NCBI RefSeq assembly: GCF_001662075.1
Contig: NZ_LYPL01000018.1
Span: 48,827 to 112,826, forward strand
Length of the DNA: 64,000 nt
From: Rhizobium bangladeshense
Lineage (GTDB): Bacteria; Pseudomonadota; Alphaproteobacteria; Rhizobiales; Rhizobiaceae
Reading direction: 5' to 3'
Of this stretch, positions 1 to 7,706 are shown one piece after another. Position 1 is the stretch's first letter. Each line of letters opens with the position of its first letter. Position numbers and translations under genes: made by a program. Under the pieces are notes generated by a model. The model was not told the DNA's origin. It was given only the letters and a program-made list of their open reading frames with translations, and did not search any database.

Positions 1-574
1 CTTCAATGTCGATGCCACGCGCTGCGCAGGATTGATGCACTGTGCCGCCGAGCTTCAGGATCGCACGCGCCACGGCCGGCGCGGCATTGGCCGGATCGGC
101 GATCCCGTCCGTTGGTGAAAACACCCCGCCCTTCCAAGCGGCGCCGGTGGCACGCCCCCGTTCGGTTGCTTCCGCGCCGTTCAGCATATGAGTCGTGACG
201 CCGACCGACCGGGCAAAATCGCGCCAGCGAGCCCAGCCGGAAAGTTCGTCCTCACTGTTGCTGAGATAGAAAAGACCACAGCGCCGGAAGCCGGTGTCCT
301 CGCCGGTCTCGGTCGCGAATTGCTCCCACAGATCGAGGCTCTTCGTCGACATCGGCAATTCCCGGGCGTCGCGGTTCTGCTGCCGGCACCAGCCCCAATT
401 GCGGCTCGACTGTTCCGCCCCGATCAGGCCTTTCTCGACCAGGGCGACCTTCAATCCGCGCCGGGCGAGATAATAGGCAGCGAAAACCCCGACGATGCCG
501 CCTCCGATCACCACCGCATCGGCGGCAGCGGGCGGCTGTGGTGCGGTGTCGACGCGCGTGAGCGGTGCGGGCAT
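1..574 (-). CDS. FAD-dependent oxidoreductase, DAO family (3' end cut by the window edge)
   Basis: This is the N-terminal 191 codons of a flavin-dependent amine or amino-acid oxidase-type enzyme. The ATG is at 574. Near residues 20-30 there is a Rossmann dinucleotide-binding motif (VVIGGGIVG), followed by the conserved stretch EQSSRNWGWCRQQNRD. The same stretch occurs in the complete 440-residue paralogue at 5169-6491, so the full protein should be about that long. It is divergent from the Lrp-family gene at 806, the usual layout for a locally regulated amino-acid catabolic gene. The substrate cannot be read from the sequence. The C-terminal substrate domain lies outside the window. Confidence 0.85.
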   Translation of the reverse strand, partial: MPAPLTRVDTAPQPPAAADAVVIGGGIVGVFAAYYLARRGLKVALVEKGLIGAEQSSRNWGWCRQQNRDARELPMSTKSLDLWEQFATETGEDTGFRRCGLFYLSNSEDELSGWARWRDFARSVGVTTHMLNGAEATERGRATGAAWKGGVFSPTDGIADPANAAPAVARAILKLGGTVHQSCAARGIDIE

Positions 575-805
575 GGTAGGGTCTCCGGTTCAGGACTAGT
601 TTAACGGATCCGCAGCCACGCCTTTGCCGGAGATCGACCGGCGGCAGCAGAAGATTCTGTCTTGTGAGGAGCCCGGCAGCCGTTTGTGCTTCGCCCTGTC
701 CCGCAATCTGATCGACACCGCCCCGGTATGTGTTAAGGTCGGTGTTGGGAAGCCGCAGCATAATCTGCTGTGTCGCTGGCGGTCTCAAGCACACGAAGGC
801 GCGTG

Positions 806-1282
806 ATGAAACTCGATCGGATCGACATAAAAATCCTCTACGAACTGCAGAAGAATGGCCGCGTCACCAATGTAGAACTCGCCGAGCTGGTCAACCTGTC
901 GCCGAGCCCGTGCCTGATGCGGGTGAAGAAGCTGCAATCCGAAGGTTACATCGAAGGCTATTCGGCTCAGATCAATGTCAGCAAGCTCGGCCAGACGCTC
1001 ACCGTGTTCACCGAGATTACGCTGAAGAACCATCGCCAGATCGACTTCGCCCGTTTCCTGGCGGTAATCGAGAAGGTCGATCAGGTGATCGAATGTCATC
1101 TGGTTTCCGGAGGCTATGATTATCTCTTGAAATTCGTCACCGCCGGCATCGACGAATATCAGACGATCATGGAACGGCTCACCGACATGGACGTCGGCAT
1201 CGACAAATATTTCAGCTTCGTCGTCCTGAAGTCGCCGATCATCAAGGCACATATGCCGCTGACAACCTTATTCCCGCATTAG
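806..1282 (+). CDS. Lrp/AsnC family transcriptional regulator
   Basis: The 158-residue protein has an N-terminal winged helix-turn-helix (KLDRIDIKILYELQKNGRVTN, ELAELVNLSPSPCLMRVKKLQ) and a C-terminal RAM ligand-binding domain (roughly residues 65-150, with IECHLVSGGYDYLLKF). I chose the ATG at 806 because AAGG lies 7-8 bases upstream and Lrp proteins normally begin with this K-L-D segment; an upstream in-frame start at 770 is less likely. These regulators sense amino acids and often control a divergent catabolic gene, here the DAO-family oxidoreductase that starts at 574. The operator would lie in 575-805. Confidence 0.9.
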   Translation: MKLDRIDIKILYELQKNGRVTNVELAELVNLSPSPCLMRVKKLQSEGYIEGYSAQINVSKLGQTLTVFTEITLKNHRQIDFARFLAVIEKVDQVIECHLVSGGYDYLLKFVTAGIDEYQTIMERLTDMDVGIDKYFSFVVLKSPIIKAHMPLTTLFPH

Positions 1283-1299
1283 AGAGCGCGCATCGCTCT
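1283..1299 (+). terminator. Small hairpin directly after the Lrp-family gene
   Basis: AGAGCG and CGCTCT form a perfect 6-bp stem around a 5-base loop, directly after the stop codon of the Lrp gene. There is no clear T-tract, so this is only a candidate transcript end. Confidence 0.3.
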
Positions 1300-1524
1300 T
1301 AGTGGCCCGCACGTGGCCTCCTCGGTGACAGCTGTCGCAGCAGTCGGCAGGTTTGGCTGGATCGTGGAGAGATTTCGAAATTATCGGCTAAAACAACGCT
1401 TTGTTCGGCAACGCCAACTTCCGCATTGCCTTAATCTCGGGTGCCACCACGATCCACCCCAGGGGCAATAGGGGTCCGCACTGCTCAACCTGGCCACTGC
1501 CCTATCGCGCTCGGAAGCAGTCTA

Positions 1525-1535
1525 CCCCCCCCCCC
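1525..1535. repeat. Run of 11 cytosines upstream of the cupin gene
   Basis: Eleven consecutive C residues lie 42 bases before the cupin start codon at 1578, in its likely promoter or leader. Such a homopolymer is prone to slippage or to sequencing length error. The rest of the 1283-1577 gap shows no gene. Confidence 0.8.
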
Positions 1536-1577
1536 GCCTCGTAGATTCAGAACTGCCTCCCAAAGAAGGAAGATGAC

Positions 1578-1934
1578 ATGTCACTGCTGGTCACCATCGA
1601 CACCGATCCGGATTTCACTCCAAAGGATGCGATCCCCGGACCGGAGCGGCTCATTTCGGGCAATCCCTTTTTCAAGACTTGGGCCCAGGATGCGTCCAAG
1701 GGAGAGAAGGTGTTAACCGGCGTCTGGGAAGCGACGCCCGGCGAGCATCATTCGATCAAGGGAACGACCTACGAATTCTGCCACATCATTTCGGGTCTCG
1801 TAGAAATCGAGGAGAAGGGCGGGGAGACGAAAACCTACCGTGCTGGTGACAGCTTCGTCATGAAGCCGGGTTTCGTCGGTGTTTGGCGGACGATCGAGAC
1901 TGTCCGCAAAATCTATCTTTGTGTTTACGAGTGA
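1578..1934 (+). CDS. Small cupin-domain protein (EutQ/DUF861-like)
   Basis: This 118-residue single-domain protein has the cupin beta-barrel pattern in its second half (WEATPGEHHSIKGTTYEFCHIISGLVEI, then AGDSFVMKPGFVGVWRTIETVRKIY). GGAAG lies 6-8 bases before the ATG. Proteins of this type are often encoded next to amino-acid, amine or ureide oxidation enzymes; some are aminohydrolases and many have no known reaction. A close paralogue (117 residues, near-identical C-terminal half) is at 27830-28183, beside aldehyde dehydrogenases. The gene stands alone between the Lrp gene and the convergent oxidoreductase operon. Function is unassigned. Confidence 0.85.
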   Translation: MSLLVTIDTDPDFTPKDAIPGPERLISGNPFFKTWAQDASKGEKVLTGVWEATPGEHHSIKGTTYEFCHIISGLVEIEEKGGETKTYRAGDSFVMKPGFVGVWRTIETVRKIYLCVYE

Positions 1935-1946
1935 CCGCACAAAACT

Positions 1947-1974
1947 CAGGTGCGCCCGACGATTGGCGCACCTG
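1947..1974 (+). terminator. Stem-loop after the cupin gene
   Basis: CAGGTGCGCC and GGCGCACCTG form a perfect 10-bp stem with an 8-base loop, 13 bases after the cupin stop codon. There is no T-run behind it, so it may end or stabilise the transcript. No gene is visible from here to 2204. Confidence 0.5.
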
Positions 1975-2204
1975 TGAATTCAGCAATGGGCGATTTCGGG
2001 AATTTGAACCGCCGCGATAGTGCGCCTCCTCAAAAGCCCACGGCGATGGTCTGCCCGCTCTTGTGATGCTACGGGGCTCGTGAGCAGCTCCTTCGGTGCC
2101 CGCCTCACAATCGCTCCACTGCGATCTGCGAACGCTCCATCAGTTCTTGCCGACGCCGCGAAGATGAGCGCGACGACAATGCCCGACGACAGCGGCAGGG
2201 GAGA

Positions 2205-3707
2205 TCAGTGGTCCTGCGCACCATCGGCGGCCCTTTCGACGAATCCGGCGACGGCGATGATGGCTGTCTCCGTGTGCGGCAAAGCGGCCAGCTCGCCAAG
2301 TGTCACAGGTTTGACGGGAGGGCGCAGTCGATAGTAACCGACCTCGCCGGCCGCAACGCCACGGCATTGTGCCAGGAGTTCAACCGCGGTCAGACCGCAT
2401 AGCCGGCCTTGACACGGTCCCATTCCACATCGTGTGAACGCCTTCATTTGGTTGGGGCCCGGCACGCCGAGTGCCGCAACTTCACGCAACTTACCGGCTG
2501 TGATTTCCTCGCAGCGGCAGACGATGGTGCCGTCGTCTGCCGGCACACGAAACGTTTTGGCGGGTCGGAACCGATGCTCGATGAAAGTCCTGCCTCTGAG
2601 GGCGCGAGCGAGCTTTCGTGCGAGTCGGCTCCGACGCTGTTCGTAGGCGCCCTGCTCAATGCGTTTTAGATCGAGCGCCGCACTCAGGCCAGCGAGCTCT
2701 CCCTGTAGGGCTGAGGCAATCGCCCCGACGATTCCCGCCGCATCCCCGGCGATCGAAACCCCCGGAACCGAGCTTGCGCCGCAAACGTCGACAGTCGGGC
2801 GGGCGGCGGCCGAGCGCTCGTCCCAGACATAATCGCAGCCGGCGGCCAGCGCGAGATTGAGGTTTGGTGCGATCCCTTGGTGCAGAAGGAGCAGGTCGCC
2901 CGGAATGTCCCAGGATCTGTTGCCGCGACGAACCCTTAAAGCGCTGAATTGTCCGGAACCGACTGCCTCGATCGCAGTCACGCCGCGGATGACACGGGTT
3001 CGACGGCGAACGTCGAAGAGGAGGTTCAGGCCCTTGAGTGCATAGGGTGACGTGGCAAAGGTAAACATGTGCGGCAGGGCTAAGCGCCAGTTCTCGACCG
3101 GCGTGGTATCGACGACTGCCACCACGGACACGCCTGCCCGGAGAAGTTGGCTTGCCAGCAAGTACAGCAGCGGCCCGGTCCCGGCGAGAATGGTTCGCCC
3201 GGTCGGCACGAGACCCGACGATTTCATCAGGATCTGCGCCGCCCCCGCCGTCATGACCCCGGGCATGGTCCACCCCGCGAACGGGAACGGACGCTCGAGC
3301 GCGCCGGTCGCGAGGATCACGCGATGGGCTGCGATCGGTCGAGCGATGCCACCGAGCGAGATCCCGACCTCGAGCGGATGCGCGCCGTCGCCAGTTTCCT
3401 CGTCGGCAGGCCCGACGCTCCAGACCGTCGCCCGACGGGCATAGCTCAAGTCTGCCGCCAGAAACCGCTCTATGAGCATCCGACCGGCAGCGTAGTCCGG
3501 CCCCATGCGCGCGAGATCGGCGTTCGAAGCCCGGTCCACCGACCGATAGATCTGGCCGCCGGGGGATTCGTTTTCGTCGGCCAGCAATACGGTGATGCCC
3601 TGGGCCGAGGCTTCAACGGCTGCCGCGAGGCCGGCAGGCCCCGCGCCAACAACGATCAAGTCGTAGGCAGGCGCGAGATCAGCGGCAGAGTGAATGTTCC
3701 GGATCAT
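2205..3707 (-). CDS. HcnB/OoxA-like FAD oxidoreductase subunit with [2Fe-2S] BFD-type domain
   Basis: The 500-residue flavoprotein begins at the ATG at 3707; the longer frame upstream is the shadow of the preceding gene. The N-terminal FAD/NAD fold carries DLIVVGAGPAGLAAAVEAS, and a second nucleotide-binding segment reads GRTILAGTGPLLYLLASQLL. The C-terminal part has four cysteines spaced as in BFD-like [2Fe-2S] domains (CRCEEI, then RCGMGPCQGRLCG). This is the architecture of the A subunit of opine oxidases, HcnB, and the alpha subunit of D-hydroxyproline dehydrogenases. Its ATG overlaps the stop of the preceding ferredoxin-like gene in an ATGA, implying translational coupling. Together with 3704-4006 and 3987-5114 it should form a membrane-associated heterotrimeric amine or imino-acid dehydrogenase. 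Substrate unknown. Confidence 0.88.
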   Translation of the reverse strand: MIRNIHSAADLAPAYDLIVVGAGPAGLAAAVEASAQGITVLLADENESPGGQIYRSVDRASNADLARMGPDYAAGRMLIERFLAADLSYARRATVWSVGPADEETGDGAHPLEVGISLGGIARPIAAHRVILATGALERPFPFAGWTMPGVMTAGAAQILMKSSGLVPTGRTILAGTGPLLYLLASQLLRAGVSVVAVVDTTPVENWRLALPHMFTFATSPYALKGLNLLFDVRRRTRVIRGVTAIEAVGSGQFSALRVRRGNRSWDIPGDLLLLHQGIAPNLNLALAAGCDYVWDERSAAARPTVDVCGASSVPGVSIAGDAAGIVGAIASALQGELAGLSAALDLKRIEQGAYEQRRSRLARKLARALRGRTFIEHRFRPAKTFRVPADDGTIVCRCEEITAGKLREVAALGVPGPNQMKAFTRCGMGPCQGRLCGLTAVELLAQCRGVAAGEVGYYRLRPPVKPVTLGELAALPHTETAIIAVAGFVERAADGAQDH

Positions 3708-4006
3708 GCTTCCTGTCCCACCACGCCCGCGCCATCCTGCGTTTCGACCCGCATGCCCTCTGCCACGGTGATCAGGCAAGCCTGTCGGTTCGCCCGGCCG
3801 TCGATCTTGACGAGGCACTCGAAGCACACGCCCATCATGCAATAGGGACCGCGGGCAGCGCCGGAAACCGGAGAGCGGCGGGTGGTGCAATGTCCGGCAG
3901 CCAGTAGCGCAGCGGCGACGCTGTCGCCGCTGCGGGCGGTGGTCGGCGCGCCGTTGAATGTGAAGGAGACCGAACTCTCGGTATTGTTAGGCAGTCGTCG
4001 GAACAC
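3704..4006 (-). CDS. HcnA-like small [2Fe-2S] ferredoxin subunit
   Basis: With the GTG start at 4006 this is a 100-residue plant-type ferredoxin-like protein. The cluster cysteines are in GPYCMMGVCFECLVKIDG plus an earlier and a later Cys (HCTTRR, QACLI). A longer frame reaches 4084, but GGAGG lies 4 bases before the GTG at 4006 and the extension only reads through the 3' end of the upstream gene. The gene overlaps that gene by 20 bases and the downstream flavoprotein gene by an ATGA. Proteins of this kind bridge the two flavin subunits in HcnABC-type dehydrogenases. Start choice is moderately certain. Confidence 0.8.
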   Translation of the reverse strand: MFRRLPNNTESSVSFTFNGAPTTARSGDSVAAALLAAGHCTTRRSPVSGAARGPYCMMGVCFECLVKIDGRANRQACLITVAEGMRVETQDGAGVVGQEA

Positions 4007-5114
4007 GGAACCTCCGGGAATGAAATGCGGAGAGATCTGCGCAGAGACCGCCGGCCGAAATTTGCCTCGGCAGTACCAGCGCATGGTTCGCAGCCAGGGT
4101 TACGCCGGAATGACAGGCGAATGCAAACGCACCTGGAAACCTCTCAGATTGCTCGTAAATGGGGTAGCCGTCCGGCGTCACGACGCGGAACGCCGCCCAG
4201 GTCCGCACCGCCTTGACATCCCTGAGAAGTGGGAATGTGCGCACAGCGCGCTCGGCCAGGACCGCCGTAATCGGCCCTCGCGGCCGCTGGTGATCGATCG
4301 TCGCTTCCTTGCTCTCGCCGATCAGCACGGAGCCCTCATCTGTCTGTCGCAGGTAGCCGGTGGCATGGCTGAGGAAGGGCTTCAGCCGCTCGGTGACGAT
4401 AATTTGGCCGCGGCTGGGCGAGAGGGGAACGTTCAGCCCAACCATCGGCGCGAGGGGGGTGTTGCCGATTCCGGCAGCAATCACAATCTTGCCGGAAGTC
4501 AGCGTCCACCCGTCCCCAGTCAATTCGAACGCGCCGGCCCGATGGTGGATCCCAGTCGTCTTCCGATGCGGCAGATAATGAACGCCACGCTGCTGCAGCG
4601 CCTTGTGAAAGGCGGCGAACAGCCGCAGCGGGTTTGCGTGTCCATCCAGAGGACTGAAAATCGCGCCTGCCACGGTCTCCCCGACCAAGGGTAAGCGGCG
4701 GCGTGTCTCCGCCTGATCGAGTATCTCATATTCGAGCGGCGGAGTACCGTCCGCATCCATTCCCCGCTGGCTGGCGAGCTTCGTCATGGATGCGACGCCG
4801 CGCTCCAACTCCGTTGGCGTGAGCCGAATTGAGAAACCGCCCGATTGGACAAAACCGGTGTCGATGCCGGTTTCAGCCTTGAGTTCGGCTGCCAGCCGAT
4901 GCCAGTTCGCCGTCGAGGTTCGCGACCAACGGGAGTAGGCCGCGTTGCCGAGGCCCTTGCTTGAGCTCCAGACGAGACCGAAATTTGCCCGGGCGGCCCT
5001 GTTTGCCAAGTCGCCTTCATCGACGATTGCGACCCTTTGTCCGCATCTCGACAGGCCCCAGGCTATCGATACGCCTACCAGCCCGCCGCCGATGACGATG
5101 ACGTCGTAATCCAT
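3987..5114 (-). CDS. HcnC/OoxB-like FAD-dependent oxidoreductase (DAO family)
   Basis: This 375-residue protein starts at the ATG at 5114 (MDYDVIVIGGGLVG); a frame nine codons longer has no better support. It has the DAO-family FAD fold (GGGLVGVSIAWGLS, then ARANFGLVWSSSKG) and the C-terminal segment RTWAAFRVVTPDGYPIYE typical of glycine oxidase/HcnC-like subunits. This subunit normally holds the substrate site and passes electrons through the ferredoxin-like partner to the larger flavoprotein. It is the first of the three overlapping complex genes and lies 54 bases after a further DAO gene (5169-6491). Candidate substrates by family are opines, D-hydroxyproline, sarcosine or glycine-like amines. 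Confidence 0.86.
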   Translation of the reverse strand: MDYDVIVIGGGLVGVSIAWGLSRCGQRVAIVDEGDLANRAARANFGLVWSSSKGLGNAAYSRWSRTSTANWHRLAAELKAETGIDTGFVQSGGFSIRLTPTELERGVASMTKLASQRGMDADGTPPLEYEILDQAETRRRLPLVGETVAGAIFSPLDGHANPLRLFAAFHKALQQRGVHYLPHRKTTGIHHRAGAFELTGDGWTLTSGKIVIAAGIGNTPLAPMVGLNVPLSPSRGQIIVTERLKPFLSHATGYLRQTDEGSVLIGESKEATIDHQRPRGPITAVLAERAVRTFPLLRDVKAVRTWAAFRVVTPDGYPIYEQSERFPGAFAFACHSGVTLAANHALVLPRQISAGGLCADLSAFHSRRFRVPTTA

Positions 5115-5168
5115 TCCGCTAGCTTTCCCTAGGCACCCCACGGGCCTTCTCCGGATTTGGCCTCACGA

Positions 5169-6491
5169 TTAGATTGCGCCGACTTTGACCTTCGAACCGT
5201 CAAGGAGACGCGACAGGCGGAAGGGGGTGGGGTCGACACAGGGTGTATCATTGGCAACCAGGTCGGCCGCCAGGCGGCCGATGCCCGGGCCAAGACCGAA
5301 GCCATGGCCGGAGCAGCCCGCGGCCAAATAGAGCCCTCTCACACCGTCGGCCGGCGAGATGACCGGCACCGCGTCCGGCGTGAAATCCACGTAGGCTCCC
5401 CAGCTGTCGGCGAGTTCGACACCCGCCAATGCAGGAAACTGCTCGGTGACCCGTTTCAAAATAGCCGCAATCGTGCGGCGGCTCGGCGGCGGGTCAAGAA
5501 CGCGCATCCGCTCGAAGGCCGATGGTTTACTCTTGTTCAAGCTTCCGAATGCTTCCGGACCCTGGAGGAAGGATTTGCCGATGCCGAACTGCACCGCTTT
5601 CAGACGCTTCATGAACATCGGCATGAACCAGCGGGCGTAGCGTATGCCTTGTGGGGTGATGTCGAGCATCGCCCTGCCGCTGATCGCAAGCGTGTAGCTG
5701 CCATCCAACCGGCGGGTCAGCGCGCAGTCCGGTGTATAAATCGCCTCGCCCACATTCGCTGTGGGCCGCGTACGAAGCGCTGTCTGGCGCACGCTGGCTT
5801 GCGGAAACAGGACTCCGTGCTGGCGACAGAACATGGACGTCCAGGCACCGCCGGCGCAAAGAACGGCTTGGGTCCGGATCAGCCCCTTTTCTGTGATCAC
5901 CCCGGCTACTGCTCCATTCGCCAGATCAAGACCTCGCGCAGCGCATTCTTGATGGACCGTTGCTCCGAGTTTGCGAGCGCCCTCAGCGATCGTCGGCGCG
6001 GCGATGGCAGGCTCGCCCTTGCCATCGTCAATTGAATGGACTCCGCCGAGCCATCGGCGGCCATTTGCCGGGATTGCGGCAGCCGCTTCTGCGGCACCAA
6101 GCATCTTCGTATTGACTTGGAACTGACGGGCCGTATCACGCCATGCTTCCCATTCCGCCAGTTGCTGCGGATTGTCGGTAGCGTAGAGCAAACCGCATCG
6201 ACGAAAACCGACGTCCGCGCCAATTTTGGATTCAAACTCACTCCAGAGCCGCAGCGCGACGCCCGAGAGCGGCAACTCCCGCTCATCCCGGTTCTGCTGG
6301 CGGCACCAACCCCAGTTGCGACTCGACTGCTCGCAGCCGACTTGGCCTTTTTCGACCAGGGCGACCGAGAGTCCCCGCTCCGCTAGAAAGAAGGCCGCCG
6401 TTGCGCCAATGATGCCGCCGCCGATGACGACGACATCCGCCTTGGCGGGGAGTTCTGCATCGCTGTGTATTCGTTTGAGGAGTGGAGACAT
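5169..6491 (-). CDS. FAD-dependent oxidoreductase, DAO family
   Basis: The 440-residue protein has an N-terminal FAD-binding motif (ADVVVIGGGIIGATAAFFLAERG, residues about 19-41) and the segment EQSSRNWGWCRQQNRDERELP shared with the partial gene at the left edge. The C-terminal motif LYLAAGCSGHGFGLGPGIGRLAADL is typical of the family, and the length is normal for sarcosine oxidase- or DadA-like enzymes. It heads a four-gene minus-strand operon with the HcnABC-like complex. The promoter should lie in 6492-6890, shared with the divergent racemase-superfamily gene. It probably oxidises an amine or amino acid to an imine; the substrate cannot be deduced. Confidence 0.88.
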   Translation of the reverse strand: MSPLLKRIHSDAELPAKADVVVIGGGIIGATAAFFLAERGLSVALVEKGQVGCEQSSRNWGWCRQQNRDERELPLSGVALRLWSEFESKIGADVGFRRCGLLYATDNPQQLAEWEAWRDTARQFQVNTKMLGAAEAAAAIPANGRRWLGGVHSIDDGKGEPAIAAPTIAEGARKLGATVHQECAARGLDLANGAVAGVITEKGLIRTQAVLCAGGAWTSMFCRQHGVLFPQASVRQTALRTRPTANVGEAIYTPDCALTRRLDGSYTLAISGRAMLDITPQGIRYARWFMPMFMKRLKAVQFGIGKSFLQGPEAFGSLNKSKPSAFERMRVLDPPPSRRTIAAILKRVTEQFPALAGVELADSWGAYVDFTPDAVPVISPADGVRGLYLAAGCSGHGFGLGPGIGRLAADLVANDTPCVDPTPFRLSRLLDGSKVKVGAI

Positions 6492-6890
6492 GGAGACTGA
6501 CCTGAATTGATTGGAGCCGATCTATACGGCTCTGTTTGCTGCCCCTGCGGCAGAAGCATCCGAGGCAATGACGACTATCGCGGTAGGCTGCCTGGATCAA
6601 AGATTGGTGTCACGGCGCGTCCTCGAAGTGAACTCAGGTGAAGCTACCGGAGGAAGGCGAGCAGGATGCATCGAATGAAAACGCAGGGACGGCGGAAAGT
6701 TCCGTGTTCGGCGACATGACAGTCAAAACTTCGGCCGTCGAGCAGGTAAGTTGTCAAGCATCCTCTGACGACAGTGGTTTCGGATCGACTTCCGGTCGGA
6801 ACACGACAGATGCCGGTTTCAGGGCCACACCAACCCGACTGCTGCCGCTCCAATTGATGAGCGCGCTCAACCAAAATAGAGATCTAAGCC
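6492..6890. other. Divergent intergenic region, 399 bases
   Basis: This gap separates the oxidoreductase operon (minus) from the racemase-superfamily gene (plus) and should hold both promoters. I see only a weak inverted repeat, GAGCC and GGCTC around nine bases at 6514-6532, and no convincing gene. The plus-strand reading frame from 6638 lacks any recognisable protein character. Confidence 0.5.
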
Positions 6891-7574
6891 ATGCCTACGG
6901 AATTTCATGACTCCCCTGCGCTTGCCATGATCCATACGGTTCCCGGGATCATCCCCGCATTTAACGAACTCGTCGGTCTCCACCTGCCCGGTTGGCGCTC
7001 GTTCAACATGTTAGACGAGAGCCTGTTGGGAAACACCATTCGCGAAGGCGCGCTGTCACCTCAGACCATGCGGCGGCTTGCGGGTCACATTTGGTCGGCG
7101 ATGGATGCAGGGGCCTCGGCGGTCCTCGTCACCTGTTCCTCGCTCGGTCCTGCGGTGGATGCGGGAACGCCGCTCTGCCCCGTACCGCTCTTTCGGATAG
7201 ATGATGGCATGGCGATTGAGGCGATCCGACGCGGGAACCGAATTGGCGTCCTTGCAACCCTGGCTACGACAATGAATCCTACAACCCAGCTAATTGAACG
7301 CCATGCTCAAAGAATAGGGCATAGGGTTTCCGTGACCGGTCGTCTTTGCGATGGCGCCTTTGATAAATTGCGGAGCGGGGACAGGGCGGCGCATGATGCG
7401 ATGGTACGTGAAGGCCTCGCTTCGCTTGTGGGAAGCGTCGACGTGGTCGTACTTGCTCAAGCGTCAATGGCGAATGCTCTCAATAAAATGAGCGAGGCAT
7501 CGGTACCGGTCCTTACTAGCCCTGAGCTTGGTGTCCTGCACATGTCCTCCGCACTGAACGCGCTCCCACGTTGA
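6891..7574 (+). CDS. Asp/Glu/hydantoin racemase-superfamily protein with one conserved cysteine
   Basis: The 227-residue protein has the two-domain fold pattern of the aspartate/glutamate racemase superfamily. The first catalytic cysteine is present in LVTCSSLGPAVDAG (near residue 84). At the second position, where racemases have a G-C-T or G-C-A motif, it reads VVLAQASMANAL, so the cysteine is replaced. Two-base racemases need both cysteines, so this is more likely a one-cysteine isomerase, lyase or decarboxylase-like relative. It is divergent from the oxidoreductase operon and may act on the same substrate. The start at 6891 has only a weak ribosome-binding site. Confidence 0.8.
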   Translation: MPTEFHDSPALAMIHTVPGIIPAFNELVGLHLPGWRSFNMLDESLLGNTIREGALSPQTMRRLAGHIWSAMDAGASAVLVTCSSLGPAVDAGTPLCPVPLFRIDDGMAIEAIRRGNRIGVLATLATTMNPTTQLIERHAQRIGHRVSVTGRLCDGAFDKLRSGDRAAHDAMVREGLASLVGSVDVVVLAQASMANALNKMSEASVPVLTSPELGVLHMSSALNALPR

Positions 7575-7639
7575 AGCAAGTGCGCACAGTTGGGCCAGCG
7601 GTTCACCGGTTTATCGCAAAGCAGTGACCAAAGAAGGCC

Positions 7640-7656
7640 CCGCGCAGGCTGCGCGG
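7640..7656 (+). terminator. GC-rich hairpin between convergent genes
   Basis: CCGCGCA and TGCGCGG pair perfectly around a GGC loop in the 132-base gap between the racemase-superfamily gene and the convergent transporter operon. There is no strong T-run, so the terminator role is tentative. Confidence 0.35.
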
Positions 7657-7706
7657 CATCGTCTAGACAAACCAGTCTACCGCGAGCCGCACCATCGGAC
7701 CTGACC

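Noticed and set aside
2205..6491. Hydrogen cyanide synthase operon (hcnABC)
   Set aside because: The three subunits fit the superfamily, but an extra DAO gene and the transporter context are typical of opine or imino-acid oxidation. The specific name cannot be supported.
6638..6910. 90-codon plus-strand frame in the divergent gap
   Set aside because: Its composition is random-like, it ends inside the start of the racemase-superfamily gene, and it has no supporting motif.
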